Assembly (NCBI GenBank): GCA_023418375.1
Contig: JAEZZV010000098.1
Span: forward strand, 1-12,669
Reading direction: 5' to 3'
Origin: Actinomycetes bacterium
GTDB taxonomy: Bacteria > Actinomycetota > Actinomycetes > Actinomycetales > Cellulomonadaceae
DNA: 12,669 bases
The number at the start of each line of letters is the position of its first letter. Within the stretch, counting starts at the first letter, position 1. The position numbers and the translations under genes were made by a program. Under the pieces are notes generated by a model that searched no databases, was not told the DNA's origin, and saw only the letters and a program-made list of their open reading frames with translations. Below, one piece after another: positions 1-7,024 of this stretch.

Positions 1-261
1 CACCTGCCGCGCGAGCGCTCGGCGCTCCGTTGTCCGCCGCCGGCCGGCGTCGACGAACCGCGAGGCCACCGCGCGCCGGACGTAGGCCTCGGCCTCGGCC
101 TCGGTCGCGAACCGTGCCCGCCCGGAGAACGTCGCGACGAGCGCGTCCTGGACGAGGTCCTCCGCGTCCGGCCGCGAGGAGGTCAGCAGCATGCCGTACG
201 CGACGAGCCGCGCGTACCTCGTCGTGACCACGTTCTCGAGCATCGGTTCCCATGTGCTCAT
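1..261 (-). CDS. ECF-type RNA polymerase sigma factor, N-terminal part (truncated by window edge)
   Basis: The 87 visible codons read MSTWEPMLEN... and contain a sigma-70 region 2 signature. This is a YARLVAYGMLLTSS helix followed by PDAEDLVQDAL (about residues 29-39), then AYVRRAVASRFVDAGRRR (about residues 62-79). That pattern is typical of small ECF sigma factors, close to the actinobacterial SigE-family or SigJ-like style. Region 4 lies beyond the left edge and is not visible. The ATG at 259-261 is chosen because GGAAGG lies 8 bases upstream on the minus strand; a second in-frame ATG (codon 7) has no better site. The gene follows the P-type ATPase by 40 bases on the same strand and could be co-transcribed with it. 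Family-level assignment is firm; the regulon is unknown. Confidence 0.88.
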   Translation of the reverse strand, partial: MSTWEPMLENVVTTRYARLVAYGMLLTSSRPDAEDLVQDALVATFSGRARFATEAEAEAYVRRAVASRFVDAGRRRTTERRALARQV

Positions 262-269
262 GCCCACAC

Positions 270-298
270 CCTTCCGTCGGGACCAGAACGGACGGAGG
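270..298 (-). promoter_or_regulatory. Hairpin sequestering the sigma-factor ribosome binding site
   Basis: On the minus-strand transcript, CCTCCGTC (plus 291-298) can pair with GACGGAAGG (plus 270-278). This gives 8 base pairs with one bulged A and a 12-base loop. The second arm contains the GGAAGG Shine-Dalgarno of the sigma gene. The first arm begins 3 bases after the ATPase stop codon (302-304), where a terminating ribosome would cover it. The pairing is seen in the sequence; the coupling role is inferred. Confidence 0.45.
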
Positions 299-301
299 TG
301 A

Positions 302-3160
302 TCATGTGGTTGGGGTCGGCAGCCGATGCGCGTCGCGACGGCGGAGCACCACCTTGCGGGCCTCCTCGAGCCACAGGACCGCGCTGGCCAGCGCCACGCA
401 CACCGCCCACTGGGCCGCGGTCATCGGGGCGGTCCCGAACGCGTGCTGCAGGAACGGCACGTGCACGACCGCCACCTGCAGCGCCGCGGCCAGCAGCACC
501 GATCCCCACAGCCACCGGTTGTGCGTGCGGGTGAGCGCGGACTGCTCGCCGGAGCGCGCGTTGAACGCGTTGAACAGCTGGGCGAGCACGAGCACCGTGA
601 ACGCGGCGGTCCGGGCGAGGTCCGGGCCGTCGTGCCCGTCGACGAGTCCGCCCGGCAGGTGGATGTCGATCGCGAGCAGCGACGCCGCGGCCATCACCGC
701 CCCGATCCACAGCACGTCCACCCACATGCGGGCGTCGATGACGCGGTCGGACAGCCGCCGCGGCGGCCGGGCCATGACGTCCTCGGTCTGCGGGTCGACG
801 CCCATCGCGAGGGCGGGCCCGGTGTCCGTGAGCAGGTTGATCCACAGGATCTGCGTGGCGAGCAGCGGGACGACCACCACCTCGCCGTGCCCGGTCAGCC
901 CCAGGAACCCCGCGAGCACGACGCCGAGGAAGACGGTCAGCACCTCGCCCATGTTCGAGCTCAGCAGGAACCGTAGGAACTTGCGGATGTTCGCGAAGAT
1001 GCCGCGGCCCTCGCGCACGGCGGCGACGATCGTGGCGAAGTTGTCGTCGGCCAGGATCATCGCACCGGCCTGCCGCGTCACCTCGGTACCGGTGACGCCC
1101 ATCGCGACGCCGATGTCGGCGGACTTCAGCGCCGGGGCGTCGTTCACGCCGTCGCCGGTCATCGCGACGACCAGACCGTCCGCCTGGAGCGCGTCGACGA
1201 TCCGCAGCTTGTGCTCGGGGGAGACGCGCGCGAACACCGACGTCGTCCGGGCGACCTCGCGCCAGCCGTCGTCGTCGAGCGTGTCGAGCTCGAGCCCGGT
1301 CGCTGCGTGTGCGCCGTCGGGCACGATGCCGAGGTCCGTCGCGATCCGCAGGGCCGTGCGCGGGTGGTCGCCGGTGATCATGATGACCCGGATGCCCGCG
1401 CGCCTCGCCGCGGCGACGGCGTCCCGCGCCTCCGGCCGGGGCGGGTCGATGATCCCGACGACGCCGCACCACACCAGCTCCTGCTCGAGCTCGGCCTCGA
1501 GCACGTCCCCGTCGAGGTCGACGACGGCGTCCGGGGCGAGCTCGGTGACCCGGGCCGCCACGCCGAGCGTGCGGAGCGCCTCGCCCGACATCTCCTCGAC
1601 GGCCGCGAGCACCGCGGCCCGGCGCGCGTCGGTGAGGGGGACCGCGTCATCGCCCACGAGCACCTGCGTGCAGCGACCGAGCAGGACGTCGGGTGCGCCC
1701 TTGGTGAGCACGGTGACGCCGATCGCACCCTCGACGTCCACGACGCCCGCGGCGTCCACCGGCGCCTCGATGCTCGACATGAGCTTGCGCTCGGACGTGA
1801 AGGGCACCGCGGCCACCCGCCGCGAGCGCGCGAGCCGCTCCTCGTGCAGGCCGGCGAGCTTGCGCTCGGCGACGAGGAACGCGCCGTCGGTCGGGTCGCC
1901 CTCGAGCGCCCAGGTCCCGTCGGGCTCCTCGCGCAGGACGGCGTCGTTGGCGGCACTGCCGCCCGCCAGCACCGCGGCGACCTCCGCGCGCAGCGTGCCG
2001 CCGACGGCCAGGTCGCCCCCGCCCTCGGCGACCACCACGCCCACCGGCGCGTACCCCGCGCCCTCGACGCGCACCGAGCCGGACGCCGTGACCACCCTGA
2101 CGAGCGTCATCTCGTTCTGGGTGAGCGTCCCGGTCTTGTCCGAGCAGATCACCGACGCGGACCCGAGCGTCTCCACCGACGCCAGCCGCTTCACGATGGC
2201 GTTGCGGCCGGCCATCCGCTGAACCCCGACCGCGAGCACCACCGACAGCACGGCCGGCAGGCCCTCGGGCACCGCTGCCACCGCGAGCGAGACGCCGAGC
2301 AGGAGCACCGTGACGTAGTCGGCGGCCGTCGTGAGGTCCGAGATGGCCAGCACCGTCACCACCACGACCACCGCGATCACGACCACCGCGATCCCCAGCA
2401 TCCGCCCGACGCCGGACACCTCGCGCTGCAGCGGCGTGGGCTCCTGCTCGGTGTCGGCGAGGAGCTGCGCGATCTTCCCCGTCTCCGCGTCCATCCCGGT
2501 CGCCGTGACGACCGCCCGCCCCGACCCGCGGGTCACCGCGGTCCCGCCGAAGGCCATGTTCGTGCGGTCCCCCAGCGCCGTCGGGCCTGCGAGCGCTGCC
2601 GTCTGCTTGCCCACCGCCTCGCTCTCGCCGGTGAGCGCCGCCTCGGCGGCGTACAGCGAGGACACCTGGACCAGCCGCGCGTCGGCGGGGACCGTGTCGC
2701 CCTCGGCGAGGACGAGCAGGTCGCCGGGCACCACCTCGCGCGCGGGCACCCGTCGCTGCTGCCCGCCCCGGACCACCGACGCCGTCGGCGCGCTGATGCG
2801 GGCGAGCGCCGCGACGGCGTCCTCGGCCTTGCGCTCCTGTGCGACGCCCAGCACCGCGTTGAGCACCACGATCACCGCGATCACGACGGCGTCGACCGGC
2901 ACCCCCTCCGCGCCCTCGGCCAGCCACGCGCCCACCGAGACCACCACCGCGACCAGCAGCAGGACGACGAGCGGGTCCCGCAGCTGCGCCAGCAGCCGGC
3001 GCCACGTCGGCACGGGCGGGTCGGCGCGCAGCTCGTTCGGGCCGTGCTCGGCCAGACGGCGCGCCGCCTCCTCGGGGGACAGGCCCACGGCCAGGTCGGT
3101 GGCCAGGGCGGCGACGACGTCGTCGGGGTCGATGAGCCAGGGTTCCGTCGCGGTGTCCAC
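302..3160 (-). CDS. Cation-translocating P-type ATPase, Ca2+-ATPase (PacL/SERCA-like) type
   Basis: This 952-residue membrane pump couples ATP hydrolysis to cation transport. Visible features in order are: an N-terminal cation-ATPase domain (about 10-75); membrane helices near 63-110; the actuator TGES at 177-180; PEGL at 298-301 in TM4; the phosphorylation site DKTGT with D341; nucleotide-binding F454 and KGAP from K487; and the P-domain hinge TGDGVNDAP (668-676). TM5 has SSNMGE (N736, E739) and TM6 has NLLTD (N775, D779). These TM4-6 residues match the Ca2+ ligands of SERCA. In TM8 the SERCA E908 position appears as Q861, so one ion site may differ and the substrate (Ca2+ or another cation) is not certain. 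The start is GTG at 3158-3160 with AGGA 7 bases upstream; no in-frame ATG lies nearby. Length is normal for a bacterial PacL-type pump. The ECF sigma gene follows on the same strand. Confidence 0.95.
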   Translation of the reverse strand: MDTATEPWLIDPDDVVAALATDLAVGLSPEEAARRLAEHGPNELRADPPVPTWRRLLAQLRDPLVVLLLVAVVVSVGAWLAEGAEGVPVDAVVIAVIVVLNAVLGVAQERKAEDAVAALARISAPTASVVRGGQQRRVPAREVVPGDLLVLAEGDTVPADARLVQVSSLYAAEAALTGESEAVGKQTAALAGPTALGDRTNMAFGGTAVTRGSGRAVVTATGMDAETGKIAQLLADTEQEPTPLQREVSGVGRMLGIAVVVIAVVVVVTVLAISDLTTAADYVTVLLLGVSLAVAAVPEGLPAVLSVVLAVGVQRMAGRNAIVKRLASVETLGSASVICSDKTGTLTQNEMTLVRVVTASGSVRVEGAGYAPVGVVVAEGGGDLAVGGTLRAEVAAVLAGGSAANDAVLREEPDGTWALEGDPTDGAFLVAERKLAGLHEERLARSRRVAAVPFTSERKLMSSIEAPVDAAGVVDVEGAIGVTVLTKGAPDVLLGRCTQVLVGDDAVPLTDARRAAVLAAVEEMSGEALRTLGVAARVTELAPDAVVDLDGDVLEAELEQELVWCGVVGIIDPPRPEARDAVAAARRAGIRVIMITGDHPRTALRIATDLGIVPDGAHAATGLELDTLDDDGWREVARTTSVFARVSPEHKLRIVDALQADGLVVAMTGDGVNDAPALKSADIGVAMGVTGTEVTRQAGAMILADDNFATIVAAVREGRGIFANIRKFLRFLLSSNMGEVLTVFLGVVLAGFLGLTGHGEVVVVPLLATQILWINLLTDTGPALAMGVDPQTEDVMARPPRRLSDRVIDARMWVDVLWIGAVMAAASLLAIDIHLPGGLVDGHDGPDLARTAAFTVLVLAQLFNAFNARSGEQSALTRTHNRWLWGSVLLAAALQVAVVHVPFLQHAFGTAPMTAAQWAVCVALASAVLWLEEARKVVLRRRDAHRLPTPTT

Positions 3161-3238
3161 GCCTCCATCCTGGCCGCACGCACCCGCGGGCGGGTGGCGG
3201 GTGTCGCGCGGTCGCGATCACTGCGCTTCCTGCTCCGT

Positions 3239-3265
3239 CCGATCTCGTCGTCGGAACGGGATCGG
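3239..3265. repeat. Inverted repeat in the divergent intergenic region
   Basis: Arms CCGATCTCG (3239-3247) and CGGGATCGG (3257-3265) are complementary over 9 positions with one G-T wobble, separated by 9 bases. It lies between the ATPase start (3160) and the plus-strand ORF at 3331. No T-run follows on either strand, so it is not a canonical terminator. It could be an operator or a leader stem-loop. The rest of the 170-base gap (3161-3330) shows no convincing promoter hexamers to me. Confidence 0.35.
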
Positions 3266-3330
3266 CCACCGGCTCGCCGACCCGAGGAGCACGATGGGCA
3301 CCCGCACCGCAGAACCGCCACGGAGGACAC

Positions 3331-3447
3331 ATGAGCGCCCTGCTCGAGCCGCAGCTCGCCCCGCGCCGTCCCGACGCGCGGCCCCGCCGGCCACGCGCCG
3401 TCGGCTGGCCGACCGGAGCCGGCATCGCGCAGGGGGAGGGCGCTTGA
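3331..3447 (+). CDS. Possible 38-residue leader ORF, Arg/Pro-rich
   Basis: ATG at 3331 is preceded by GGAGG with 4-base spacing. The frame encodes MSALLEPQLAPRRPDAR... with Arg and Pro clusters and no recognisable domain. About 90% of its codons end in G or C, close to its coding neighbours. The alternative frame over the same stretch is clearly lower (about 70%). Its TGA (3445-3447) overlaps the TTG (3444-3446) proposed as start of the next gene, a TTGA arrangement typical of translational coupling. It has no known homologue that I recognise and could be a chance ORF. An alternative is that the downstream gene starts at ATG 3294 (GAGGAG 4 bases upstream) and reads through this region in another frame. 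Confidence 0.4.
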   Translation: MSALLEPQLAPRRPDARPRRPRAVGWPTGAGIAQGEGA

Positions 3448-4001
3448 CAGCCGGCCCGGCCGAGGAGCTGCGCGCGACCGTCACGGCCAGGGCCGCCGGG
3501 ACGCCCTACCGCGTCGACCCGACGCCGGAGGGCTTCGACGTGCGCCTGGACCTCGCCGACGCCCGGTGGTTCGGGCCGCTCGGCGCCTCGGGGGTGCGGC
3601 GCGTCATCCAGCTGCGCGTGGTGCTCGACGAGGCTCGCAGCCGGTACACGATGACCGACGACCACGTCGACGTGCGGTGGGAGGTCGGCGCCGACGGCGG
3701 GCGGGTCCCGCGGCTCGTCGCCTCGGCCCGGGCGCAGCGGACGCTCGGCCGCACGGACGAGGTCTCGATGGAGCGCACCTGGGGCATCGACACGACCGGC
3801 CGGCCGGGGCGCGTGCTCGACTACACCTTCTCCACCGCCGAGATCCACGCGCTGGTCCGCGAGCCGGCGAAGGACCTGGGGTGGTCCGAGCGGGCAGGCC
3901 TCGCCCAGCGGGTCGGGCTCGTCACCGCCATCGGCGGGGGAGCCCTCGCCGTCACGATCGGCGTCGTCCTCGGGGTGCTCGCGGCGACCGGGCGCCTGTA
4001 G
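3444..4001 (+). CDS. Uncharacterised protein with one C-terminal membrane helix
   Basis: The 185 residues from the TTG start form a soluble N-terminal part (about 1-150). It is rich in alternating charged and beta-type stretches such as RRVIQLRVVLDEA and DDHVDVRWEVGADGG, and reads like a small beta-sheet domain. It ends in one hydrophobic helix (about 157-182) and a short GRL tail. No signal peptide is evident, so the predicted topology is tail-anchored with the N-terminus in the cytoplasm. I do not recognise the family. The TTG start has GGAGGG 3 bases upstream. ATG 3294 in the same frame would add 50 residues of Arg-rich sequence with poorer codon use, so it is less likely. It lies between the leader ORF and the MFS gene on the same strand. 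Confidence 0.72.
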   Translation: MTAGPAEELRATVTARAAGTPYRVDPTPEGFDVRLDLADARWFGPLGASGVRRVIQLRVVLDEARSRYTMTDDHVDVRWEVGADGGRVPRLVASARAQRTLGRTDEVSMERTWGIDTTGRPGRVLDYTFSTAEIHALVREPAKDLGWSERAGLAQRVGLVTAIGGGALAVTIGVVLGVLAATGRL

Positions 4002-4040
4002 CGGGGCGCCCCGGCCGTCGGCTCACCCCCGGTGCCGCGC

Positions 4041-4046
4041 TAGCCT
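4041..4046 (+). promoter_or_regulatory. Candidate -10 box (TAGCCT) for the transporter transcript
   Basis: TAGCCT matches the actinobacterial TAnnnT -10 pattern. Six bases separate it from a GTG at 4053, the usual distance to the transcription start, so the transcript could be leaderless. The -35 position (around 4018-4023, TCGGCT) matches the consensus poorly. Confidence 0.4.
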
Positions 4047-4052
4047 GCGCGG

Positions 4053-4097
4053 GTGACCGTGGACGGCTGGGCAGGGGTGGCAGGGGTGGCGTCGTGA
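4053..4097 (+). CDS. Possible leaderless 14-residue uORF upstream of the MFS gene
   Basis: GTG at 4053 opens a 15-codon frame (MTVDGWAGVAGVAS, then TGA at 4095-4097). Its stop overlaps the GTG start of the transporter as GTGA. The start coincides with the transcription start predicted from the TAGCCT box. A perfect tandem repeat of a 9-mer (GCAGGGGTG, 4071-4088) encodes AGVAGV and carries the AGGGG motif that may act as the Shine-Dalgarno for the next start. Coding status is inferred only from architecture. Confidence 0.3.
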   Translation: MTVDGWAGVAGVAS

Positions 4098-5386
4098 GCG
4101 TCCTGTCGGACCTGCGGACCGTCGCCGTCCACCGCGACTTCCGCAAGCTCTTCGCCGTGCGCCTGGTGTCCCAGTGCGGCGACGGCATGTTCCAGGCCGG
4201 CCTCGCGACGCTGTTCTTCTTCCAGCCGGAGCGGATGGCGACGGCCGGCGACGTCGCCGTCGCGTTCGCCGTCCTGCTGCTGCCCTTCACCGCGGTGGCG
4301 CCGTTCGCCGGGCCGCTGCTGGACAGGTGGCGGCGGCGACAGGTGCTGCTCCTCGGCAACGCGGCGCGGGTGCCGCTCGCGCTGGTGCTGGCCGTGCTCA
4401 TGGCGACCGTCGGCGTCGGGCCGTGGGTGTACGTGCTGGCGCTCGTGACGCTCGGGGTCAACCGGTTCCTCCTGGCGGCCCTGTCCGCCGGACTCCCGCA
4501 CGTGGTGCCGAGGCCGCAGCTGCTCATGGCGAACACGATCACGCCGACGCTCGGCGCGGTGGCGGCCGTCGTCGGAGCAGGGCTCGGCTTCGTCCTCTCG
4601 CGGGTGACGCCCGAGGGGGCGGTGCGGGACGGCGTCGTGCTCACCGTGGCGGCCGCGTTCTTCGCCGGCGCGAGCGGGCTCGCCCTGCGCCTGGGGCCCG
4701 ACCAGCTCGGCCCCGAGCGTCGGTCCCTCAGCCTGTGGCGCGACGTTGCGGCCACGGCGAGCGACCTGGTCGACGGCGCGCGCTGGCTGATCCGGCGCCG
4801 CACCCCGGCGCTGGGGCTGGGCGTGATGGGTGTGCACCGGTTCCTCTACGGGGTCAACTTCATCGCGCTCATCCTGATGTCGCGCAACCTGCTGTCCGAC
4901 CCGACCGACGCCGACGCCGGCATGGCGACGTTCGCCCTGCTCGCGGGCATCTCGTTCGCGGGCAACGGGCTCGCGATCGTGCTCACGCCGATCGCGCACG
5001 AGCGGATGCGGCCGGCGACCTGGGTGGCCGTGTGCCTCGGCGTCGGCGTGGTGAGCCAGGGGCTGCTGGCGGTCTCGCACGCGTACGGCGTCGTCGTGGC
5101 GTCGGCGGTGCTGCTCGGCCTCTCGGTGCAGGGCGCCAAGATCGCCGTCGACACGATCGTCCAGCGCGACACGGACGACGACTACCGCGGCCGCGCGTTC
5201 TCCCTGTACGACATGCTCTACAACGCCGCGTTCGTGGGTGCGGCAGCGCTCGCGGCGGTCGCCCTGCCCGACGACGGCTGGTCGGCTGTCGTCTTCGCCG
5301 CCCTCGCCCTGACCTACGCCGCGACCGCCGCCACGTACCTCCGCGCCGAGGCCGCGGCGGCAGCCCGCCTCGTCAGCCGCCCGTAG
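4094..5386 (+). CDS. MFS-type transporter
   Basis: The 430-residue protein is strongly hydrophobic, with about 12 predicted membrane helices, the usual size for the major facilitator superfamily. After an N-terminal amphipathic stretch (DLRTVAVHRDFRKLF), the first helix contains SQCGDGMFQAG. The loop between helices 2 and 3 has the MFS motif A pattern GPLLDRWRRRQ (73-83, with D77 and R78). A later loop has YRGRAFSLYDML, common in this branch of exporters (related to the MFS_3/EntS type). The substrate cannot be read from the sequence. GTG 4094 is the only sensible start in frame, with AGGGG about 7 bases upstream. The gene converges on pcnA. Confidence 0.88.
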   Translation: MSVLSDLRTVAVHRDFRKLFAVRLVSQCGDGMFQAGLATLFFFQPERMATAGDVAVAFAVLLLPFTAVAPFAGPLLDRWRRRQVLLLGNAARVPLALVLAVLMATVGVGPWVYVLALVTLGVNRFLLAALSAGLPHVVPRPQLLMANTITPTLGAVAAVVGAGLGFVLSRVTPEGAVRDGVVLTVAAAFFAGASGLALRLGPDQLGPERRSLSLWRDVAATASDLVDGARWLIRRRTPALGLGVMGVHRFLYGVNFIALILMSRNLLSDPTDADAGMATFALLAGISFAGNGLAIVLTPIAHERMRPATWVAVCLGVGVVSQGLLAVSHAYGVVVASAVLLGLSVQGAKIAVDTIVQRDTDDDYRGRAFSLYDMLYNAAFVGAAALAAVALPDDGWSAVVFAALALTYAATAATYLRAEAAAAARLVSRP

Positions 5387-5389
5387 CGA

Positions 5390-5408
5390 CCGCCGTCCAC
5401 GCAGGCGG
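5390..5408. terminator. Weak bidirectional hairpin between convergent genes
   Basis: CCGCC (5390-5394) and GGCGG (5404-5408) form a 5-pair GC stem with a 9-base loop in the 44-base gap between the MFS stop and the pcnA stop. There is no T-run, as is common in high-GC genomes. A terminator role is plausible mainly from position. Confidence 0.25.
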
Positions 5409-5430
5409 CCCCCAGCCGGCGAGGCGCGGC

Positions 5431-6984
5431 TCAGTCCGCCGGGGCGCCCGGACGACGCGCGGACCACCACTCGCGCAGGTCCGCCTCGTTCTCCTCCGCC
5501 GGGCGCGGGCCCAGGTCCATCCGGCGCTCGAGCAGGAAGCGGTAGGCCTCGCCCACCTCGCGGCCCGGACCGATGCCGAGGATCGCCATGATCTGCTGAC
5601 CGTCCAGGTCGGGTCGGATGGCGGCCAGCTCCTCCGCCTCGCGGAGCTCGGCGATCCGCGCCTCGAGCCCGTCGTAGGTGCGCCAGAGCCGCTCGGCCTT
5701 GCGCCGGTTGCGGGTGGTGCAGTCGGACCGGGTCAGCCGGTGCAGCCGCTCGAGGAGCGGCCCGGCGTCGGTGACGTAGCGGCGCACCGCCGAGTCGGTC
5801 CACTGTCCCTCGCCGTACCCGTGGAACCGCAGGTGCAGCTCGGTCAGACGCGCGACCGCCTGCACCGTCTCCTTGTCGAACCGCAGCGCCTTGAGCCGGC
5901 GGGCGACGAGCTTGGCCCCGACCATCTCGTGGTGGTGGAAGCTCACCCGCCCGTCGGACTCGAAGCGGCGCGTGGCGGGCTTGCCGACGTCGTGCAGCAG
6001 GGCGGCGAGGCGGAGCACCAGGTCCGGCCCGGGCACCGGCCCGGTCGGCGCGTCGTGCGTCCCCGTCTCCAGGGCGATGGCCTGCGCGAGGACGGTCAAC
6101 GAGTGCTGGTAGACGTCCTTGTGCCGATGGTGCTCGTCGATCTCCAGGCGCAGGGCGGGCAGCTCGGGCAGCACCCGGTCCGCGAGCCCGGTGTCGACGA
6201 GCGCCTCGAGCCCGGGCCGCGGGTCGCGGGCGAGCAGCAGCTTCGTGAGCTCGTCGCGCACGCGCTCCGCCGACACGATCTCGATCCGGTCCGCCATCGA
6301 CGTCATCGCGCGGCGCACGTCGTCGTCGAGGGAGAAGCCGAGCTGGGCGGCGAAGCGCGCGGCGCGCATCATCCGCAGCGGGTCGTCGTCGAACGACTGC
6401 ACCGCGCCCACCGGCGTGCGCAGGCGGCGGGCTGCGAGGTCCGCGAGTCCGCCGAACGGGTCGACGAACGTCAGCGCCGGCAGGCGGACCGCCATCGCGT
6501 TCACGGTGAAGTCGCGCCGCGACAGGTCACCCTCGAGCGTGTCCCCGAACGCCACGACCGGCTTGCGGGAGCTCGGGTCGTACTCGTCGGTGCGGTAGGT
6601 GGTCACCTCGACGACGACGTCGGCGCTCGCCCCGGCGCCGCCGCGGCCGCCGCCCGTACCGCGGGCGAAGCGGCGGGCTCCGATGGTGCCGAACTCGCGG
6701 CCCATGTCCCAGTGCGCGTCGCCCCAGCGGGCGAGGATCGCCTCGGTCTGGTCGGGCGTGGCGGACGTCGCGAAGTCCAGGTCGTTGCTCGCGCGGCCGA
6801 GGAACGCGTCGCGCACCGGCCCGCCGACGAGCGCCAGCTCGTGGCCGGCGGCGGCGAACGCCTCCCCGAGCTCCAGGGCGGCGGGCGCGAGTCCGGCGAG
6901 CACGCCGAGGGCCCGACGCTGCAGCGCGGCGAGGCTCGGCGCGGTCGGTGCGGCGTCGGCGGGAGGGCGGGAGTCGGCAGGCAC
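5431..6984 (-). CDS. pcnA: CCA tRNA nucleotidyltransferase (actinobacterial PcnA type)
   Basis: This enzyme adds or repairs the 3' CCA end of tRNAs. The 517 residues show a class II nucleotidyltransferase head with LVGGPVRDAFLG (52-63) and the metal-binding DLD (D68, D70). RRDFTVNAMA (156-165) and the DPLRMMRAARFAAQLGF (201-217) nucleotide-recognition region follow. A C-terminal HD domain carries LLHDVGKP (329-336), with the metal ligands H331 and D332, and HHHE (350-353). The HD domain is characteristic of the actinobacterial form. A glycine-rich insert at about 109-121 sits between head-domain strands. The start is GTG at 6982-6984 with only GGGGA nearby; an ATG at 6992-6994 is in another frame. 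It is divergent from the NUDIX gene with a 40-base gap, the same layout as Rv3907c/Rv3908 in Mycobacterium tuberculosis. Confidence 0.95.
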   Translation of the reverse strand: MPADSRPPADAAPTAPSLAALQRRALGVLAGLAPAALELGEAFAAAGHELALVGGPVRDAFLGRASNDLDFATSATPDQTEAILARWGDAHWDMGREFGTIGARRFARGTGGGRGGAGASADVVVEVTTYRTDEYDPSSRKPVVAFGDTLEGDLSRRDFTVNAMAVRLPALTFVDPFGGLADLAARRLRTPVGAVQSFDDDPLRMMRAARFAAQLGFSLDDDVRRAMTSMADRIEIVSAERVRDELTKLLLARDPRPGLEALVDTGLADRVLPELPALRLEIDEHHRHKDVYQHSLTVLAQAIALETGTHDAPTGPVPGPDLVLRLAALLHDVGKPATRRFESDGRVSFHHHEMVGAKLVARRLKALRFDKETVQAVARLTELHLRFHGYGEGQWTDSAVRRYVTDAGPLLERLHRLTRSDCTTRNRRKAERLWRTYDGLEARIAELREAEELAAIRPDLDGQQIMAILGIGPGREVGEAYRFLLERRMDLGPRPAEENEADLREWWSARRPGAPAD

Positions 6985-7012
6985 GGTTCCCCATGGTCCC
7001 AGATGCGATCGT

Positions 7013-7018
7013 TACAGT
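7013..7018 (+). promoter_or_regulatory. Candidate -10 box (TACAGT) for the NUDIX-DUF6049-murJ operon
   Basis: TACAGT fits TAnnnT, and the ATG at 7025 lies 6 bases beyond it, where transcription would start. No Shine-Dalgarno precedes that ATG, so a leaderless mRNA is likely. The -35 region is not convincing. Confidence 0.5.
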
Positions 7019-7024
7019 GTCGGC

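Noticed and set aside
30..227. Plus-strand 65-codon ORF
   Set aside because: Arg/Pro-rich antisense shadow of the sigma-factor region 2 sequence.
298..534. Plus-strand ORF with a perfect GGAGGTGATC and ATG at 304, antisense to the ATPase 3' end
   Set aside because: The product is low-complexity Arg/Pro/Ala typical of antisense frames in GC-rich DNA. The motif is explained by the minus-strand hairpin arm.
252..2222. Long plus-strand frame opposite the ATPase
   Set aside because: Ser/Thr/Arg-rich shadow of the ATPase codons with no domain.
3444..3449. Consensus -35 hexamer TTGACA
   Set aside because: No TAnnnT box at 16-18 bases downstream, and the TTG is better explained as a start codon.
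4003..4012. Perfect palindrome GGGGCGCCCC after the stop of the 185-residue gene
   Set aside because: No loop space and no T-run; short GC palindromes are expected by chance at this composition.
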